Assembly (NCBI RefSeq): GCF_009557055.1
Contig: NZ_CP045649.1
Coordinates: 1,153,501 to 1,217,500, forward strand
Length of the DNA stretch: 64,000 bases
Source: Nocardioides sp. dk884
GTDB taxonomy: Bacteria > Actinomycetota > Actinomycetes > Propionibacteriales > Nocardioidaceae
Reading direction: 5' to 3'
In this document: piece by piece, positions 1 to 8,773 of the stretch
Layout of the letters: every line of letters begins with the position of its first letter
Position numbering within the stretch: the first letter of the stretch is position 1
Made by a program: the position numbers and the translations under genes
The notes under the pieces: model-generated
Databases searched by the model: none
Told to the model about the DNA's origin: nothing
What the model saw: the letters and a program-made list of their open reading frames with translations, nothing else

Positions 1-996
1 GGGCAGCGACTCGGCGTCGCGTGCGAGCAGCGCTGGCACCGGGTCGGAGCGGCGCTGGTCGAGGGCGGGATGAGCATCGACCAGGGACACGTGGTCGTGG
101 CGGCGTTGGACGAGGTCTGCTGCGCGGGCCGGCTGGTGGAGGCAACCGCCGACGAATGGCGCGAGGTGCTCGTCCGTGCCGAGGCCTACCTGGTCGAGCA
201 GGCGGCCGACTTCGGGCCGCGTGCCTTGCAGCGGCTGGGCGAGCGGATCCTCGAGGTGGTGGCGCCGCAGTGGGTCGATGAGCTCGAGGAGCGTCGGTTG
301 CGGGATGCGGAGCGGGCGGCGCGGCGACGTACGACGCTGAAGGTGCAGGGACTCGGTGACGGCACCGCGCTGATCAAGGCGCGGGTGCCCGAGAGCGTGG
401 CGTTGCGGCTGACCACCCTGCTGGAGTCGTTCACGAACCCACGCAAAGCAGCCGAGGACAAGGCCGCGGACGACGGTCGCCGGGTGCCGTACGAACGGCG
501 GTTGGGGGAGGCGTTCTGCTCCGTGTTGGAGTCTCTCGATCCGTCCCGGCTCCCGCTGCACGGCGGCGACGCCACCACGCTCGTGATCACGATCGACCTG
601 AATGCCCTGGTCGAAGGACTCGGGTCGGCGACGCTGGCCGACGGGTCACGGATCACCGCAGGCGAGGTGCGGCGGCTGGCCTGCAGGGCCAATCTTGTGC
701 CGGCGGTGCTGGGGACTCGTTCGGTTCCCCTCGATCTGGGGCGCGCGTCCCGTCTTTTCAGTCCGGGTCAGCGAAAGGCGTTGGCCATTCGGGATAAGGA
801 ATGTCGGGCGCACGGCTGCACGATTCCCGCGACGTGGTGCGAGGCGCACCATTCGAAGCCGTGGTCGGCGGGTGGAAAGACCGATCTCGACAACGGGATG
901 CTGTTGTGTAGCCATCACCACCATCTGATCCACGACGAGCGCTATCTGCACCAGCAGATGCCGAACGGCGATATCCGGTTCGCCCGGCGGACGTGA
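1..996 (+). CDS. DUF222 / HNH endonuclease protein, 5' truncated
   Basis: The reading frame is open from base 1, so the gene begins before the window. The ATG at 70 is internal, because the residues before it (RLGVACEQRW...) continue the DUF222 domain. The last 60 residues carry an HNH nuclease module: CRAHGCTIP, then CEAHH, then an LDNGMLLCSHHHHLIH finger with intact Cys and His ligands. Proteins of this kind (the 13E12 family of mycobacteria) are multicopy in actinobacteria. A second copy lies at 56807-58117 behind a LexA box. The role is unproven; mobile or DNA-damage-linked nuclease is the family view. Confidence 0.85.
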   Translation, partial: GQRLGVACEQRWHRVGAALVEGGMSIDQGHVVVAALDEVCCAGRLVEATADEWREVLVRAEAYLVEQAADFGPRALQRLGERILEVVAPQWVDELEERRLRDAERAARRRTTLKVQGLGDGTALIKARVPESVALRLTTLLESFTNPRKAAEDKAADDGRRVPYERRLGEAFCSVLESLDPSRLPLHGGDATTLVITIDLNALVEGLGSATLADGSRITAGEVRRLACRANLVPAVLGTRSVPLDLGRASRLFSPGQRKALAIRDKECRAHGCTIPATWCEAHHSKPWSAGGKTDLDNGMLLCSHHHHLIHDERYLHQQMPNGDIRFARRT

Positions 997-1071
997 GGGT
1001 CTCGACGAGCTCGGATGACGCGGCGGGTTCGGCCTGGCCAAAGAGCCGCTGACCCAGGAGAGTCGGGAGGC

Positions 1072-1488
1072 ATGACCTCCCGACTCACCGAGATCAACAT
1101 CGACTGCGCCGACCCGGCCCGACTCGCGCAGTTCTGGTGCGCGGCGCTCGGGTACGGCGTCCTCGACGCCACCGACGACCTGGTCGAGATCGGCCCGACC
1201 CGCGGCCCGGACGCCGAGCTCCTCGACGCGGTACGGCGTGGACCCCTGGCGCCGTCGATCTTCCTGGCGCGCGTGCCCGAGGGGAAGGCGGCCAAGAACC
1301 GCCTGCACCTCGACCTCTCGCCGATCGACGGCACTCAGGCGGCGGAGGTCGCGAGGCTCGAGCAACTGGGTGCACGACCGGCCGACGTGGGTCAGACCGG
1401 GGCGGAGTCGTGGGTCGTGATGGCCGACCCGGAGGGCAACGAGTTCTGCGTGCTGCGCAGTCTCGCGCCGGGGGCGTTCGACCTCTGA
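1072..1488 (+). CDS. VOC family (glyoxalase-like) protein
   Basis: A 138-residue protein opening MTSRLTEINIDC and containing the VOC pattern: ADPARLAQFWCAALGY near the N-terminus, a central HLDLSP strand, and WVVMADPEGNEFCVL at the C-terminus. This is the usual length for a two-module betaalpha-betabetabeta fold. The ATG at 1072 has GGGAGG just upstream, so I prefer it over the ATG at 1015. Substrate cannot be predicted; members include dioxygenases, glyoxalases and resistance proteins. It stands alone between the DUF222 gene and a glycosylase gene. Confidence 0.75.
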   Translation: MTSRLTEINIDCADPARLAQFWCAALGYGVLDATDDLVEIGPTRGPDAELLDAVRRGPLAPSIFLARVPEGKAAKNRLHLDLSPIDGTQAAEVARLEQLGARPADVGQTGAESWVVMADPEGNEFCVLRSLAPGAFDL

Positions 1489-1521
1489 CCGGACGGACCG
1501 GCCGGGCTTGGCTCCGCCCCG

Positions 1522-1527
1522 CAGAGT
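1522..1527 (+). promoter_or_regulatory. Possible -10 hexamer for the Mug-like gene
   Basis: CAGAGT lies exactly 6 nt before the GTG start at 1534. On its own it is weak, but it fits the spacing rule seen at many genes in this window and suggests a leaderless mRNA. Confidence 0.3.
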
Positions 1528-1533
1528 GGGGGC

Positions 1534-2052
1534 GTGGAGATCCTTCCCGACATCGTCGGTCCCGACCCGGTGGTCGTCTTCTGCGGCCTCGCCGGGGCGG
1601 AGTCGACGAAGCTGCGCGACCACTACTACGAGTCACCGGGCAACAGCTTCTGGGAGTCGCTGCACCTCAGCGGGCTCTCACCGCGGCGGTTGCGTCCCGA
1701 GGAGGACCACCTGGTCGCTGAGCTCGGCTTCGGCCTCACCGACCTCGCCGGGCACTGGGACCCGCGCTGGGTCGAGATAGACGACCTCGTCGCCAAGATG
1801 GAGAAGTGGCAGCCCGAGTGGTTGGCGTTCACCAGCAAGGGCGTGGCCCATGAGGCGTCGCGGGCGTTGGGCCGCCGCGGACGTCCGCACCTCGGCGTCC
1901 AGGACTGGTACGTCGGCCCGGCGCAGGTCTTCGTCCTGCCCGGGACCAGCGGCGCCAACCAGCGCCGCGACTACGACGGGCGCCCGAACCGGCTGTCGTG
2001 GTGGCGCGACCTGGCGGCGCTGACCGGCCGCGCCGGCCCCGGCGGTGCGTAG
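1534..2052 (+). CDS. Mug-like mismatch-specific DNA glycosylase homologue
   Basis: A 172-residue protein with the uracil-DNA glycosylase fold signature of the Mug/TDG family: PDPVVVFCGLAG near residue 10, SPGNSFWESLHLSGL, a central LAFTSKG strand, and VFVLPGTSGANQR near residue 130. Mug excises U or thymine adducts opposite G. In Mug the first motif is GINPG with a catalytic Asn; here it reads GLAGA, so the Asn is replaced by Ala. The later LPNPSG motif is LPGTSG. Activity may therefore differ. Start is GTG at 1534. Confidence 0.7.
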   Translation: MEILPDIVGPDPVVVFCGLAGAESTKLRDHYYESPGNSFWESLHLSGLSPRRLRPEEDHLVAELGFGLTDLAGHWDPRWVEIDDLVAKMEKWQPEWLAFTSKGVAHEASRALGRRGRPHLGVQDWYVGPAQVFVLPGTSGANQRRDYDGRPNRLSWWRDLAALTGRAGPGGA

Positions 2053-2055
2053 GGT
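2050..2055 (+). promoter_or_regulatory. -10 hexamer TAGGGT, leaderless start of SRPBCC gene
   Basis: TAGGGT ends 6 nt before the ATG at 2062, with no ribosome-binding site. This is the geometry of actinobacterial leaderless transcripts. Confidence 0.5.
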
Positions 2056-2061
2056 CGGCGC

Positions 2062-2451
2062 ATGCGGCTGCGGCTGGGCATCGACGTCGACGCGCCGGCC
2101 GAGCGCGCGTGGGAGCTGCTGGTCGACCTGCGCTGCTGGCCGCGCTGGGGGCCCACGGTGCGGGGCGCGCGCCTCGACGACGGCTCGCACCTGCTGAGCG
2201 CCGGTGCCACCGGCGCGGTGCAGACCGCGCTCGGGATGTGGCTGCCGTTCCGGGTCGAGGAGTGGCGCGAGGACGACGCGGTGCGCGCCTGGTCGTGGCG
2301 GGTCGCCGGGGCGCGGGCCACCGAGCACGCCGTGCTCGCTCGGGGGCCGTCGCGGTGCCGGGTCGAGATGAGCGTGCCGTGGTGGGGAGCGCCCTACCTC
2401 GGGGTGGTCGCGGTGGCGCTGGTGCGGATCCGGCGGCTCACAGCGACGTGA
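2062..2451 (+). CDS. SRPBCC-fold (polyketide cyclase/START-like) protein
   Basis: A 129-residue protein beginning MRLRLGIDVDAPAERAWELL and followed by the WPRWGPTV turn typical of SRPBCC proteins, with a C-terminal helix ending in LVRIRRL. These proteins form a helix-grip cavity for small hydrophobic ligands, but the ligand is not predictable. Its end overlaps the stop of the convergent DUF1501 gene by 14 bp. The start codon is directly behind a -10-like TAGGGT. Confidence 0.65.
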   Translation: MRLRLGIDVDAPAERAWELLVDLRCWPRWGPTVRGARLDDGSHLLSAGATGAVQTALGMWLPFRVEEWREDDAVRAWSWRVAGARATEHAVLARGPSRCRVEMSVPWWGAPYLGVVAVALVRIRRLTAT

Positions 2452-3697
2452 CGGCGCCGACCGGCTCGGGGGAGAAGCCCGGGAAGACCCGCGCGGCGGA
2501 TGCCCCGAGACGCCGGGTCACCACCTCGGCGAGCACGCTGCGGTAGTCGGTCGTGACGGCGAGGTCGTCGTCGGTGGCGCTGCGCAGCGGCGTCCAGGTG
2601 CCGTAGTAGCCGCCCTTGACCCCGGCGCCCAGCAGCAGCATCGCGTTGCCGTGCCCGTGGTCGAGGCCGAACGAGGCGTTCTCCCGGGTGCGCCGGCCGA
2701 ACTCCGAGATCGTCACCAGCGTGACCTTCGCGGCCGCCGGGCCGAGGTCGGTGAAGAACGCCGCGAGCGCGCCCGCGAGCTCCTTGGTCATCGCCTGCAT
2801 CGAGCCCCACTGCAGCGTCCCCAGCCCGGAGTGGTGGTCCCAGTCGCCGTGGTCGATCGTGATCACCTCGGCGCCGACGTCGCCACGGATCGTGCGCGCC
2901 GCGGCCGCGAGGGCTTCGCCCAGGTCGCCCTGCGGGTAGCGGGCGCCGTTGGTCGGCGCCGCCTTGGTCGCCTGCACCGGCCGGAAGTCGTCCACGGCGG
3001 TGAACGCCGTGCGCGCGGCGGTGCCGAGCGGGCCACCGACGCCTGACCACATGGTCCGCATCGAGGCGGGGCGTCGGTGCTTGGTGTCCCACTTGTCGTG
3101 CCCGGCCAGCCGGACCGCGTCGATGTCGGACAGCGCCATCGACGGCGCCGGCCCGGCGAGCGACGCCGGCGGCACCGTGGCGCCGACCTGGACGGCCCGC
3201 AGCGGGTGCGGTGAGCCCTCGCGGCCGATCAGCCGGTTGAGCCAGCCGACCCGGGCCGAGGACCCGGGATCGGCGTCCTCGACCGCCTCCATCGCGGAGA
3301 AGTGCGAGCGGTTCGGCACGGCGAGACCGGTGGCGTGGACCGCCGCCATCCGCCCGCTCCTCCACAGCGGCAGCAGGGGAGCCATCGCCGGGTGCAGGCC
3401 GAAGAACCCGTCGCGGACCAGCAGCTGGCTGGCCGGGATCGCGATCCGCGGCCGCGCGCTGTAGTACGCCGGGTCGCCGTGCGGCACCACCAGGCTCATC
3501 CCGTCCACGGCGCCGCGCATCGAGAGGACCACCAGCACCGAGGACGCCGGCCGCGGCGCGGCGTACGACGTCTCGACGAAGGCGGTGCCGAACGCGGCGC
3601 TCGTGCTCAGCGCGGCGCCGCCGAGGGCCGCGGTGCGCAGGAACCCGCGACGCGAGAGCGCGGCGAACTCCGCGCAGGACGAGGTGGGCTCGGTCAT
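2438..3697 (-). CDS. DUF1501 protein with Tat signal
   Basis: A 419-residue protein. The N-terminus carries a twin-arginine signal (SRRGFLRTAALGGAALSTSAAF), so it should be exported folded. The body has the DUF1501 (sulfatase/alkaline-phosphatase-like) pattern: VLVVLSMRGAVDGM, LHPAMAPLLPLW, ITIDHGDWDHH and ISEFGRRTRENAS. It is co-transcribed with the DUF1800 gene upstream. The ATG at 3697 lies 5 nt past that gene's stop. An alternative GTG at 3706 would overlap the stop as GTGA and add three residues. DUF1501/DUF1800 pairs are common in many phyla and their substrate is unknown. Confidence 0.85.
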   Translation of the reverse strand: MTEPTSSCAEFAALSRRGFLRTAALGGAALSTSAAFGTAFVETSYAAPRPASSVLVVLSMRGAVDGMSLVVPHGDPAYYSARPRIAIPASQLLVRDGFFGLHPAMAPLLPLWRSGRMAAVHATGLAVPNRSHFSAMEAVEDADPGSSARVGWLNRLIGREGSPHPLRAVQVGATVPPASLAGPAPSMALSDIDAVRLAGHDKWDTKHRRPASMRTMWSGVGGPLGTAARTAFTAVDDFRPVQATKAAPTNGARYPQGDLGEALAAAARTIRGDVGAEVITIDHGDWDHHSGLGTLQWGSMQAMTKELAGALAAFFTDLGPAAAKVTLVTISEFGRRTRENASFGLDHGHGNAMLLLGAGVKGGYYGTWTPLRSATDDDLAVTTDYRSVLAEVVTRRLGASAARVFPGFSPEPVGAVTSL

Positions 3698-3702
3698 CGT
3701 CG

Positions 3703-5220
3703 TCACCTGCTCATGTGGGTCGGGGAGTCGAGGAAGACCGTCAGCAGGCGGTGCATGTTCCACTTCACCAGCGGGTGGGTGCGCGAGACCCGCTCCGTCG
3801 CTCGGCACCCCGTCGCCTGACGGGCGACCCGTTGCACCTTGCTGCTCGCGGGGCGACCGGTCAGCGTGCGCGCGAGGTGGTCGACGAGGTGGTCGAAGCG
3901 GACCGAGGGTCGTTTCGCGGTGACCGGCAGCCACGACGCAGGCGTCCGGTACGTCGCGTCCCGGTTCGGCCACCACGCGCCGCACATCAAGTAGTGCACG
4001 TCGAGCGACGCGAGGAACCGCGGCGCGGTGGCCCACGCGGAGGCCTGGTCGGGGAGACCGTCGGGCCGCGGCCAGGCGAACGGGTAGCTGCCGAGGCGAC
4101 CGCACTGCCACAGGATCTCGTTGGCGGTCGACTTCTCGTGCCGCGGTCGGCCGATCCGGACGCCGAGCGCGCGGTAGGTCGCGACGACGTCGTCGGAGGG
4201 GGTGCGGACCTTCGTGCCGCGCGCCGCCGTGAACTCCGGGGAGGCCAGCAGCGCGCGCAGCACCGGGACGATCGCGGTGTCGTGGGCCAGGTAGACCCCG
4301 GCCAGGCGGCGTACCAGCGCGGCGGGCGGGGCGTCGGCGACGAAGCGGGTCGCGAGCTTGCGGGCGACCGTCTCGGCGGTCCGCGGGTGCCGGGCCAGGT
4401 AGTCCAGGTAGCGCCGGGTGGTGGCCCGGCCGTCGCTCGAGGCGTTGGCGTCGGTGAACCCGAGCACCCGCACCCGCCCGACCGCGTGCGAGGCGGGGTC
4501 GTAGGAGACCTTCCAGGTGTTCCAGGTGTCGACGCGGTAGCCGGTGAGGATCCGCGCCGAGTCCTTGACGTCGTCCTCGGTGTAGGCGCCGACGCCGACG
4601 GTGTGCAGCTCGAGCAGCTCGCGCCCGAGGTTCTCGTTCGGGGCCTTGGCGGTGGAGGCGGCGTTGTCGAGGTAGACGCCCAGCGCGGGGTGGGTGACCG
4701 CGGCGTGCAGCAGGTCGGCGAAGCGGCCGAGCGATCCGGCGCGGATCTGGTTGCCGTAGTCGGCGCGGAACAGCGCGGACCCGGACCCCTCGCTGGTGAC
4801 GTGGAAGTGGTGCTCCCACAGCTCGGTCATCACCTCGCGCACCTGCAGCGGGGAGTGGATGCGGCGGGCGAGCACCCAGCGCTGGTAGTTGGCGTCGGCC
4901 TGCCACAGCGTCTCCACCTCGCTCTCGTGGCGGCGCCACAGCACGGCGGGGGAGGCGTTGACGGAGGTCCACCAGGCCGCCGAGGAGCGGGTGAAGGAGT
5001 CGTCGGCGCCGGCCGCCAGCTGGGCCTCGAACCAGCGGCCGAACCCGCCGGCCTTCGTGATCTCCTGGCCGAGGGCAGGTGTCCAGCCGTAGGTGAAGCG
5101 GCTGAGCGCGTGCAGCGTCGAGGCTGACGGCACGGCAGGCTTCACCACACGCACCACGTCCACGCTCCCCGTCCAGGCCCCGCCCCCACCGGTCGCGGAC
5201 GTCTGGGCCCGCGTGGCCAT
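3703..5220 (-). CDS. DUF1800 family protein
   Basis: A 505-residue protein with the DUF1800 helical domain: LHALSRFTYGWTPALGQEI near the start, HFHVTSEGSGSALFRADYGNQIR, NENLGRELLELHTVG, and EFTAARGTKVRTPSD later. It precedes the Tat-exported DUF1501 partner in the same operon. I see no clear signal peptide (start MATRAQTSATGGGGAW), so it may ride with its partner or be processed differently. Function is not known; the gene pair is a conserved unit. Confidence 0.85.
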   Translation of the reverse strand: MATRAQTSATGGGGAWTGSVDVVRVVKPAVPSASTLHALSRFTYGWTPALGQEITKAGGFGRWFEAQLAAGADDSFTRSSAAWWTSVNASPAVLWRRHESEVETLWQADANYQRWVLARRIHSPLQVREVMTELWEHHFHVTSEGSGSALFRADYGNQIRAGSLGRFADLLHAAVTHPALGVYLDNAASTAKAPNENLGRELLELHTVGVGAYTEDDVKDSARILTGYRVDTWNTWKVSYDPASHAVGRVRVLGFTDANASSDGRATTRRYLDYLARHPRTAETVARKLATRFVADAPPAALVRRLAGVYLAHDTAIVPVLRALLASPEFTAARGTKVRTPSDDVVATYRALGVRIGRPRHEKSTANEILWQCGRLGSYPFAWPRPDGLPDQASAWATAPRFLASLDVHYLMCGAWWPNRDATYRTPASWLPVTAKRPSVRFDHLVDHLARTLTGRPASSKVQRVARQATGCRATERVSRTHPLVKWNMHRLLTVFLDSPTHMSR

Positions 5221-5311
5221 GCGGCGTCATGGTCGCACGCAGGGACGGTCCCCCGTGGGGGTTCGCGCAGCGCGACGATGTGACGCCGGTTGCTGGGGTT
5301 GCGCCGGTTGC

Positions 5312-6067
5312 TCAGGCGACCGGGAGGCTCGGCTCCCTCTCGGTCGCCGCGGACGTGGTCGTACGGCGGCGCCTGCGCCCGGTGGCGGGCCAGGCGGCCA
5401 GGGCGGCGAGCACGAGCAGGCCGCCGTTGACCGCCTCGGTCCAGGGCGTGGTGTCGTGGGAGACGTAGCCCAGCAGGACCGGCGCGATGAGGAGCCCCAC
5501 CGCGACCTGGCCGAGCGGGCCGCACAGCACCACCAGCACCGCGAGCAGCAGACGGGCCCGCTGCTGCAGCCGTGAGGCGGGGCCGCGGCGCAGCGCGCCG
5601 GGCACCAGCGACGCCGCCACGACCGCGGCCAGGACCAGCGGTCCCAGCAGCACCCCGCCGACGACCAGCGGCGTCAGCAGCGGGACCTCCACCACCTCCC
5701 CGGCACGCCCGGAGGCCCAGAGGAGCCAGGCGAGCGGGAGCAGGCTCGCGCCCAGCACCACGCTCGCCGCCGCCACGAGCCGTCGCGGGCCGCGGAGCAG
5801 GAGCCAGGGGAGCAGGGCGAGCGCCAGCGCGAGCGCGGCGTACGACGCCCCGGCGAGCTCGGCGGCGTGGCCGACCGGCACCCAGGGTTCGCGCAGCGCC
5901 ATGTAGTCGAAGCGATCGCCTTGGCGGGCCAGGCACCGAGGAGCGTCGAAGTCACCGCGTCGGCACGCCGGCCACCACCGCTCCCGGGCGCCGGCGACGG
6001 CGAGCAGGCCGGAGACGGCGAGCAGCAGTGACACGAGGGCCCGGGGCCAGCGCCCCTCCATCCACAT
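5312..6067 (-). CDS. Hypothetical multi-pass membrane protein
   Basis: I do not recognise the family. The protein is about 251 residues with an N-terminal hydrophobic helix (ALVSLLLAVSGLLAVAGA) and then a soluble patch with three Cys (WWPACRRGDFDAPRCLARQGD). At least four further hydrophobic helices follow: YAALALALALLPWLLL, VVLGASLLPLAWLLW, TPLVVGGVLLGPLVLAAVVAA and LLLAVLVVLCGPLGQVAVGLL. The tail is basic (GRRRRRTTT). The frame stays open upstream to 6334, but ATG 6067 (MWMEGRW) or 6061 makes a sensible membrane-protein start. It is transcribed divergently from the PPOX gene. Confidence 0.6.
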   Translation of the reverse strand: MWMEGRWPRALVSLLLAVSGLLAVAGARERWWPACRRGDFDAPRCLARQGDRFDYMALREPWVPVGHAAELAGASYAALALALALLPWLLLRGPRRLVAAASVVLGASLLPLAWLLWASGRAGEVVEVPLLTPLVVGGVLLGPLVLAAVVAASLVPGALRRGPASRLQQRARLLLAVLVVLCGPLGQVAVGLLIAPVLLGYVSHDTTPWTEAVNGGLLVLAALAAWPATGRRRRRTTTSAATEREPSLPVA

Positions 6068-6206
6068 GGTGCGCAGGCTGTCCCACGCCGGCGGTGCCCG
6101 CAACACCGACGCGGCAGCGTCCCCAGATTGCGGGAGGGCTCGACCCGCGGCGCAGGGGGTACCGTCCGGGCGCCCGCCCGTCTCCCACGGATCGAGAGTC
6201 ACCGCC

Positions 6207-6677
6207 ATGGCCCGCACGATCGCCACCACCACGTCCGTCGACCTCGAGGGGCTCCTCGAGTTCGTCCGCCCGCGGCACCGGATGCTGCTGATCACCACGC
6301 GCGCCGACGGCAGCCCGCAGGCCTCGCCGGTCACCGGCGGGGTCGACGACTCCGGGCGGCTGGTGATCTCCAGCTATCCCGAGCGCGCCAAGACCCGCAA
6401 CGCCCGGCGCCGACCCGAGGTGAGCGTCGTGGTGGTCTCCGAGGACTGGAACGGCCCGTGGGTGCAGGTCAGCGGCACCTGCGAGGTGCTCGACGCCACC
6501 GCCGGCGAGGAGGCGCTCGACGCGTTCGTGGAGTACTTCCGCAACATCGCCGGTGAGCACTCCGACTGGGCCGAGTACCGCCAGGCGATGCTCGACCAGG
6601 GCAAGTCGCTGCTGCGGATCACCCCGACGACGTGGGGGCCGATCGCCACCGGGGGCTTCCCGCCCGACAAGGCCTGA
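6207..6677 (+). CDS. PPOX-class F420-dependent oxidoreductase
   Basis: A 156-residue flavin/F420-binding split-barrel protein: LLEFVRPRHRMLLITTRADGSPQASPV, then SYPERAKTRNARRRPEVSVVVV, and WVQVSGTCEVL. Actinobacterial members of this size usually bind F420 and reduce quinones or heterocycles; the substrate is unknown. The ATG at 6207 (MARTIATT) is chosen because the upstream open frame lacks homology-like content. It converges with the aldo/keto reductase gene. Confidence 0.8.
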   Translation: MARTIATTTSVDLEGLLEFVRPRHRMLLITTRADGSPQASPVTGGVDDSGRLVISSYPERAKTRNARRRPEVSVVVVSEDWNGPWVQVSGTCEVLDATAGEEALDAFVEYFRNIAGEHSDWAEYRQAMLDQGKSLLRITPTTWGPIATGGFPPDKA

Positions 6678-6716
6678 GCACGCGGGTACGTCGGGCCTCG
6701 CGGCGTACCGACGGGC

Positions 6717-7577
6717 TCAGTCGTGGATCCGGACGCCGCCCAGCCTGCTGGCCATCGCGGGGTCGCGGTGGTCGAAGAACAGCGAGCTCCCGGTGTCCAG
6801 GCCGGTGATGCGGTCCATCTCCGCGTCGGTGAGCGCGAAGTCGAAGATGTCGATGTTCTCGGCCATCCGCTCCGGCTTGGTCGACTTGGGGATCGAGACG
6901 ATGTCGCGCTGGAAGAGCCAGCGCAGCACGACCTGGGCGACGGACTTCTCGTGCGCGGCGCCGATCGCGGTGAGCGCGGGGTCGGTGAAGAGGCCGTTGC
7001 GCCCCTCGGCGAACCCGCCCCACGCCTCGTGCTGGATGCCGCGCTCGACCATGACGTCGTGGGCGCCCTGACGCTGGTAGTACGGGTGGGTCTCGATCTG
7101 GTTGACCGCCGGCACGAAGCCGCTGCGCTCGGCGAGGTCCACGAGCCGGTCGGCGTGGAAGTTCGAGACCCCCGCGGCCTTCAGCACACCGTCCTCGACG
7201 AGGCGGCGCATGGCGCGCCAGGCGCCGTAGTAGTCGCCGAAGGGCTGGTGGATCAGGTAGAGGTCGAGGTAGTCGAGACCGAGGCGCTGCAACGAGGCGT
7301 CGAAGGCCCGGACCGCCGACTCCTCCCCGGCGTCCTGGATCCACAGCTTGGTGGTGACGAACAGCTCCTCGCGCGCGATCCCGGAGGAGGCGAGGGCACG
7401 CCCGACGGCCTCCTCGTTGTCGTACGCCGCGGCGGTGTCGATGCTGCGGTAGCCGGCGGCCAGGGCCGCGGTGACCGCCTGCTCGGTCTCCTGCGGTGGG
7501 ATCTGGAAGACGCCGAAGCCGAGGACCGGCATCTGGGTGCCGGTGTTCAAGGTGGCCTGGGGAACCTCGACGGACAT
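6717..7577 (-). CDS. Aldo/keto reductase
   Basis: A 286-residue NADPH-dependent AKR of the 2,5-diketo-gluconate reductase type. The catalytic tetrad is visible as D47 (SIDTAAAY), Y52, K77 (TTKLWI) and H110 (LIHQP). NADP-binding features are [14 protein letters not shown] near the C-terminus. The start ATG at 7577 has AGAGAGGGT in front. A repeated AATGGGAGCG pair lies in the 74-bp spacer before it. It may reduce aldehydes; the true substrate is not evident. Confidence 0.88.
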   Translation of the reverse strand: MSVEVPQATLNTGTQMPVLGFGVFQIPPQETEQAVTAALAAGYRSIDTAAAYDNEEAVGRALASSGIAREELFVTTKLWIQDAGEESAVRAFDASLQRLGLDYLDLYLIHQPFGDYYGAWRAMRRLVEDGVLKAAGVSNFHADRLVDLAERSGFVPAVNQIETHPYYQRQGAHDVMVERGIQHEAWGGFAEGRNGLFTDPALTAIGAAHEKSVAQVVLRWLFQRDIVSIPKSTKPERMAENIDIFDFALTDAEMDRITGLDTGSSLFFDHRDPAMASRLGGVRIHD

Positions 7578-7650
7578 GGTGACCCTCTCTGGAATGGGAG
7601 CGAATGGGAGCGCACTCGGGCGTCGCTCCAGGTTTGGCGCCCGCCGGCGC

Positions 7651-8667
7651 TCACATCCGGAAGACCAGGCGCGCGGGGGCGCGGCCCTCGAGCACCTCCT
7701 CGATCGCGCTGTTCATGTCCTCCAGCGAGCGGGTCTCGGCGATCACCCGGGTCCGGCCGAGGGCGTGCAGGTCGAAGACCTCGGCGAGGTCCTGACGGGT
7801 GCCGACGATCGAGCCGATCACGCTGATGCCCTTGAGCACCGTGGGGAAGAGCGGCAGCTTCATCGGGCCGTCCTGCTCCGGCGGGAGCCCGACGCAGACC
7901 AGGCGACCGCCGCGACGCAGCGAGGCGAAGGCCTGCTCGAAGACCGACGGGATCACCGCGAGCACGATCGCGACGTCCGCGCCGCCCAGCGCCTCGATCG
8001 CGGCGACCGGGTCCTCGGTGGCGGCGTTCACGGTGTGGTCCGCGCCGAGGTCGCGGGCCAGGGCCAGCTTCTCCTCGGAGACGTCGACGGCGATCACGTC
8101 GCCGCCGACCAGTCGGGCGTACTGCAGCGCCAGGTGGCCCAGCCCGCCGATGCCGAAGATCGCGACCTTCTCGGCGGGCCGCACGTGGGCGACCTTGACC
8201 GCCTTGTACGTCGTCACGCCGGCACACGTCAGCGGGGCGGCGTCGAACGGGTCGACGCCGTCGGGCACGCGCACGGCGTAGTCGGCGTCGGCCACGGCGT
8301 ACTCGGCGAAGCTGCCGTCGATGGAGTAGCCGGTGTTCTGCTGGTGCACGCAGAGCGTCTCCCAGCCGCTCACGCAGTGGTCGCAGTGCCCGCAGGCGTG
8401 CCCCAGCCAGGGGAGCGCGACCCGGTCGCCGACCGCGTGGGCGGTCACCCCGGGCCCGGTCGCCTCGACGATGCCGACGCCCTCGTGACCGGGGACGAAC
8501 GGCGGGCTCGGCTTGACCGGCCAGTCGCCGTGCGCAGCGTGGATGTCGGTGTGGCACAGGCCGCTGGTCTCGAGGCGGACCAGGACCTGTCCGTCTCCGG
8601 GCGTGGGGACCGGGCGGTCCTGCAGCTGCAGCGGCTCGGTGAAGCTGGTGACGACGGCGGCGCGCAT
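7651..8667 (-). CDS. Zinc-dependent alcohol dehydrogenase (AdhP type)
   Basis: A 338-residue medium-chain dehydrogenase. Catalytic zinc ligands are C38 (SGLCHTD), H61 and E62 (PGHEGVG). The structural zinc is held by C92, C95, C98 and C106. The NAD motif GIGGLGHLA follows. The sequence is closest in pattern to AdhP/AdhA ethanol dehydrogenases. The ATG at 8667 sits behind GGAGGAGA, a strong ribosome-binding site. It lies upstream of the aldo/keto reductase on the same strand, so the pair may handle alcohol/aldehyde exchange. Confidence 0.88.
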   Translation of the reverse strand: MRAAVVTSFTEPLQLQDRPVPTPGDGQVLVRLETSGLCHTDIHAAHGDWPVKPSPPFVPGHEGVGIVEATGPGVTAHAVGDRVALPWLGHACGHCDHCVSGWETLCVHQQNTGYSIDGSFAEYAVADADYAVRVPDGVDPFDAAPLTCAGVTTYKAVKVAHVRPAEKVAIFGIGGLGHLALQYARLVGGDVIAVDVSEEKLALARDLGADHTVNAATEDPVAAIEALGGADVAIVLAVIPSVFEQAFASLRRGGRLVCVGLPPEQDGPMKLPLFPTVLKGISVIGSIVGTRQDLAEVFDLHALGRTRVIAETRSLEDMNSAIEEVLEGRAPARLVFRM

Positions 8668-8773
8668 GGGTGTCTCCTCCGGGATGGGTGGTCCCACGAC
8701 CCTCGTCCGGCTCCCGGAGCCCGGGCAGGGCTGAAGGTCACCCTGCGCGGGACCATCCGGCCCGCCCCGCCGC

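Noticed and set aside
2438..5230. 930-residue fused DUF1800-DUF1501 protein
   Set aside because: Only the C-terminal 419 residues are DUF1501. The front part is a shadow of the DUF1800 gene, which is read in another frame.
6683..6710. Terminator between the PPOX and aldo/keto reductase genes
   Set aside because: Only about six pairs (GGTACG/CGTACC) with a long loop; too weak to list.
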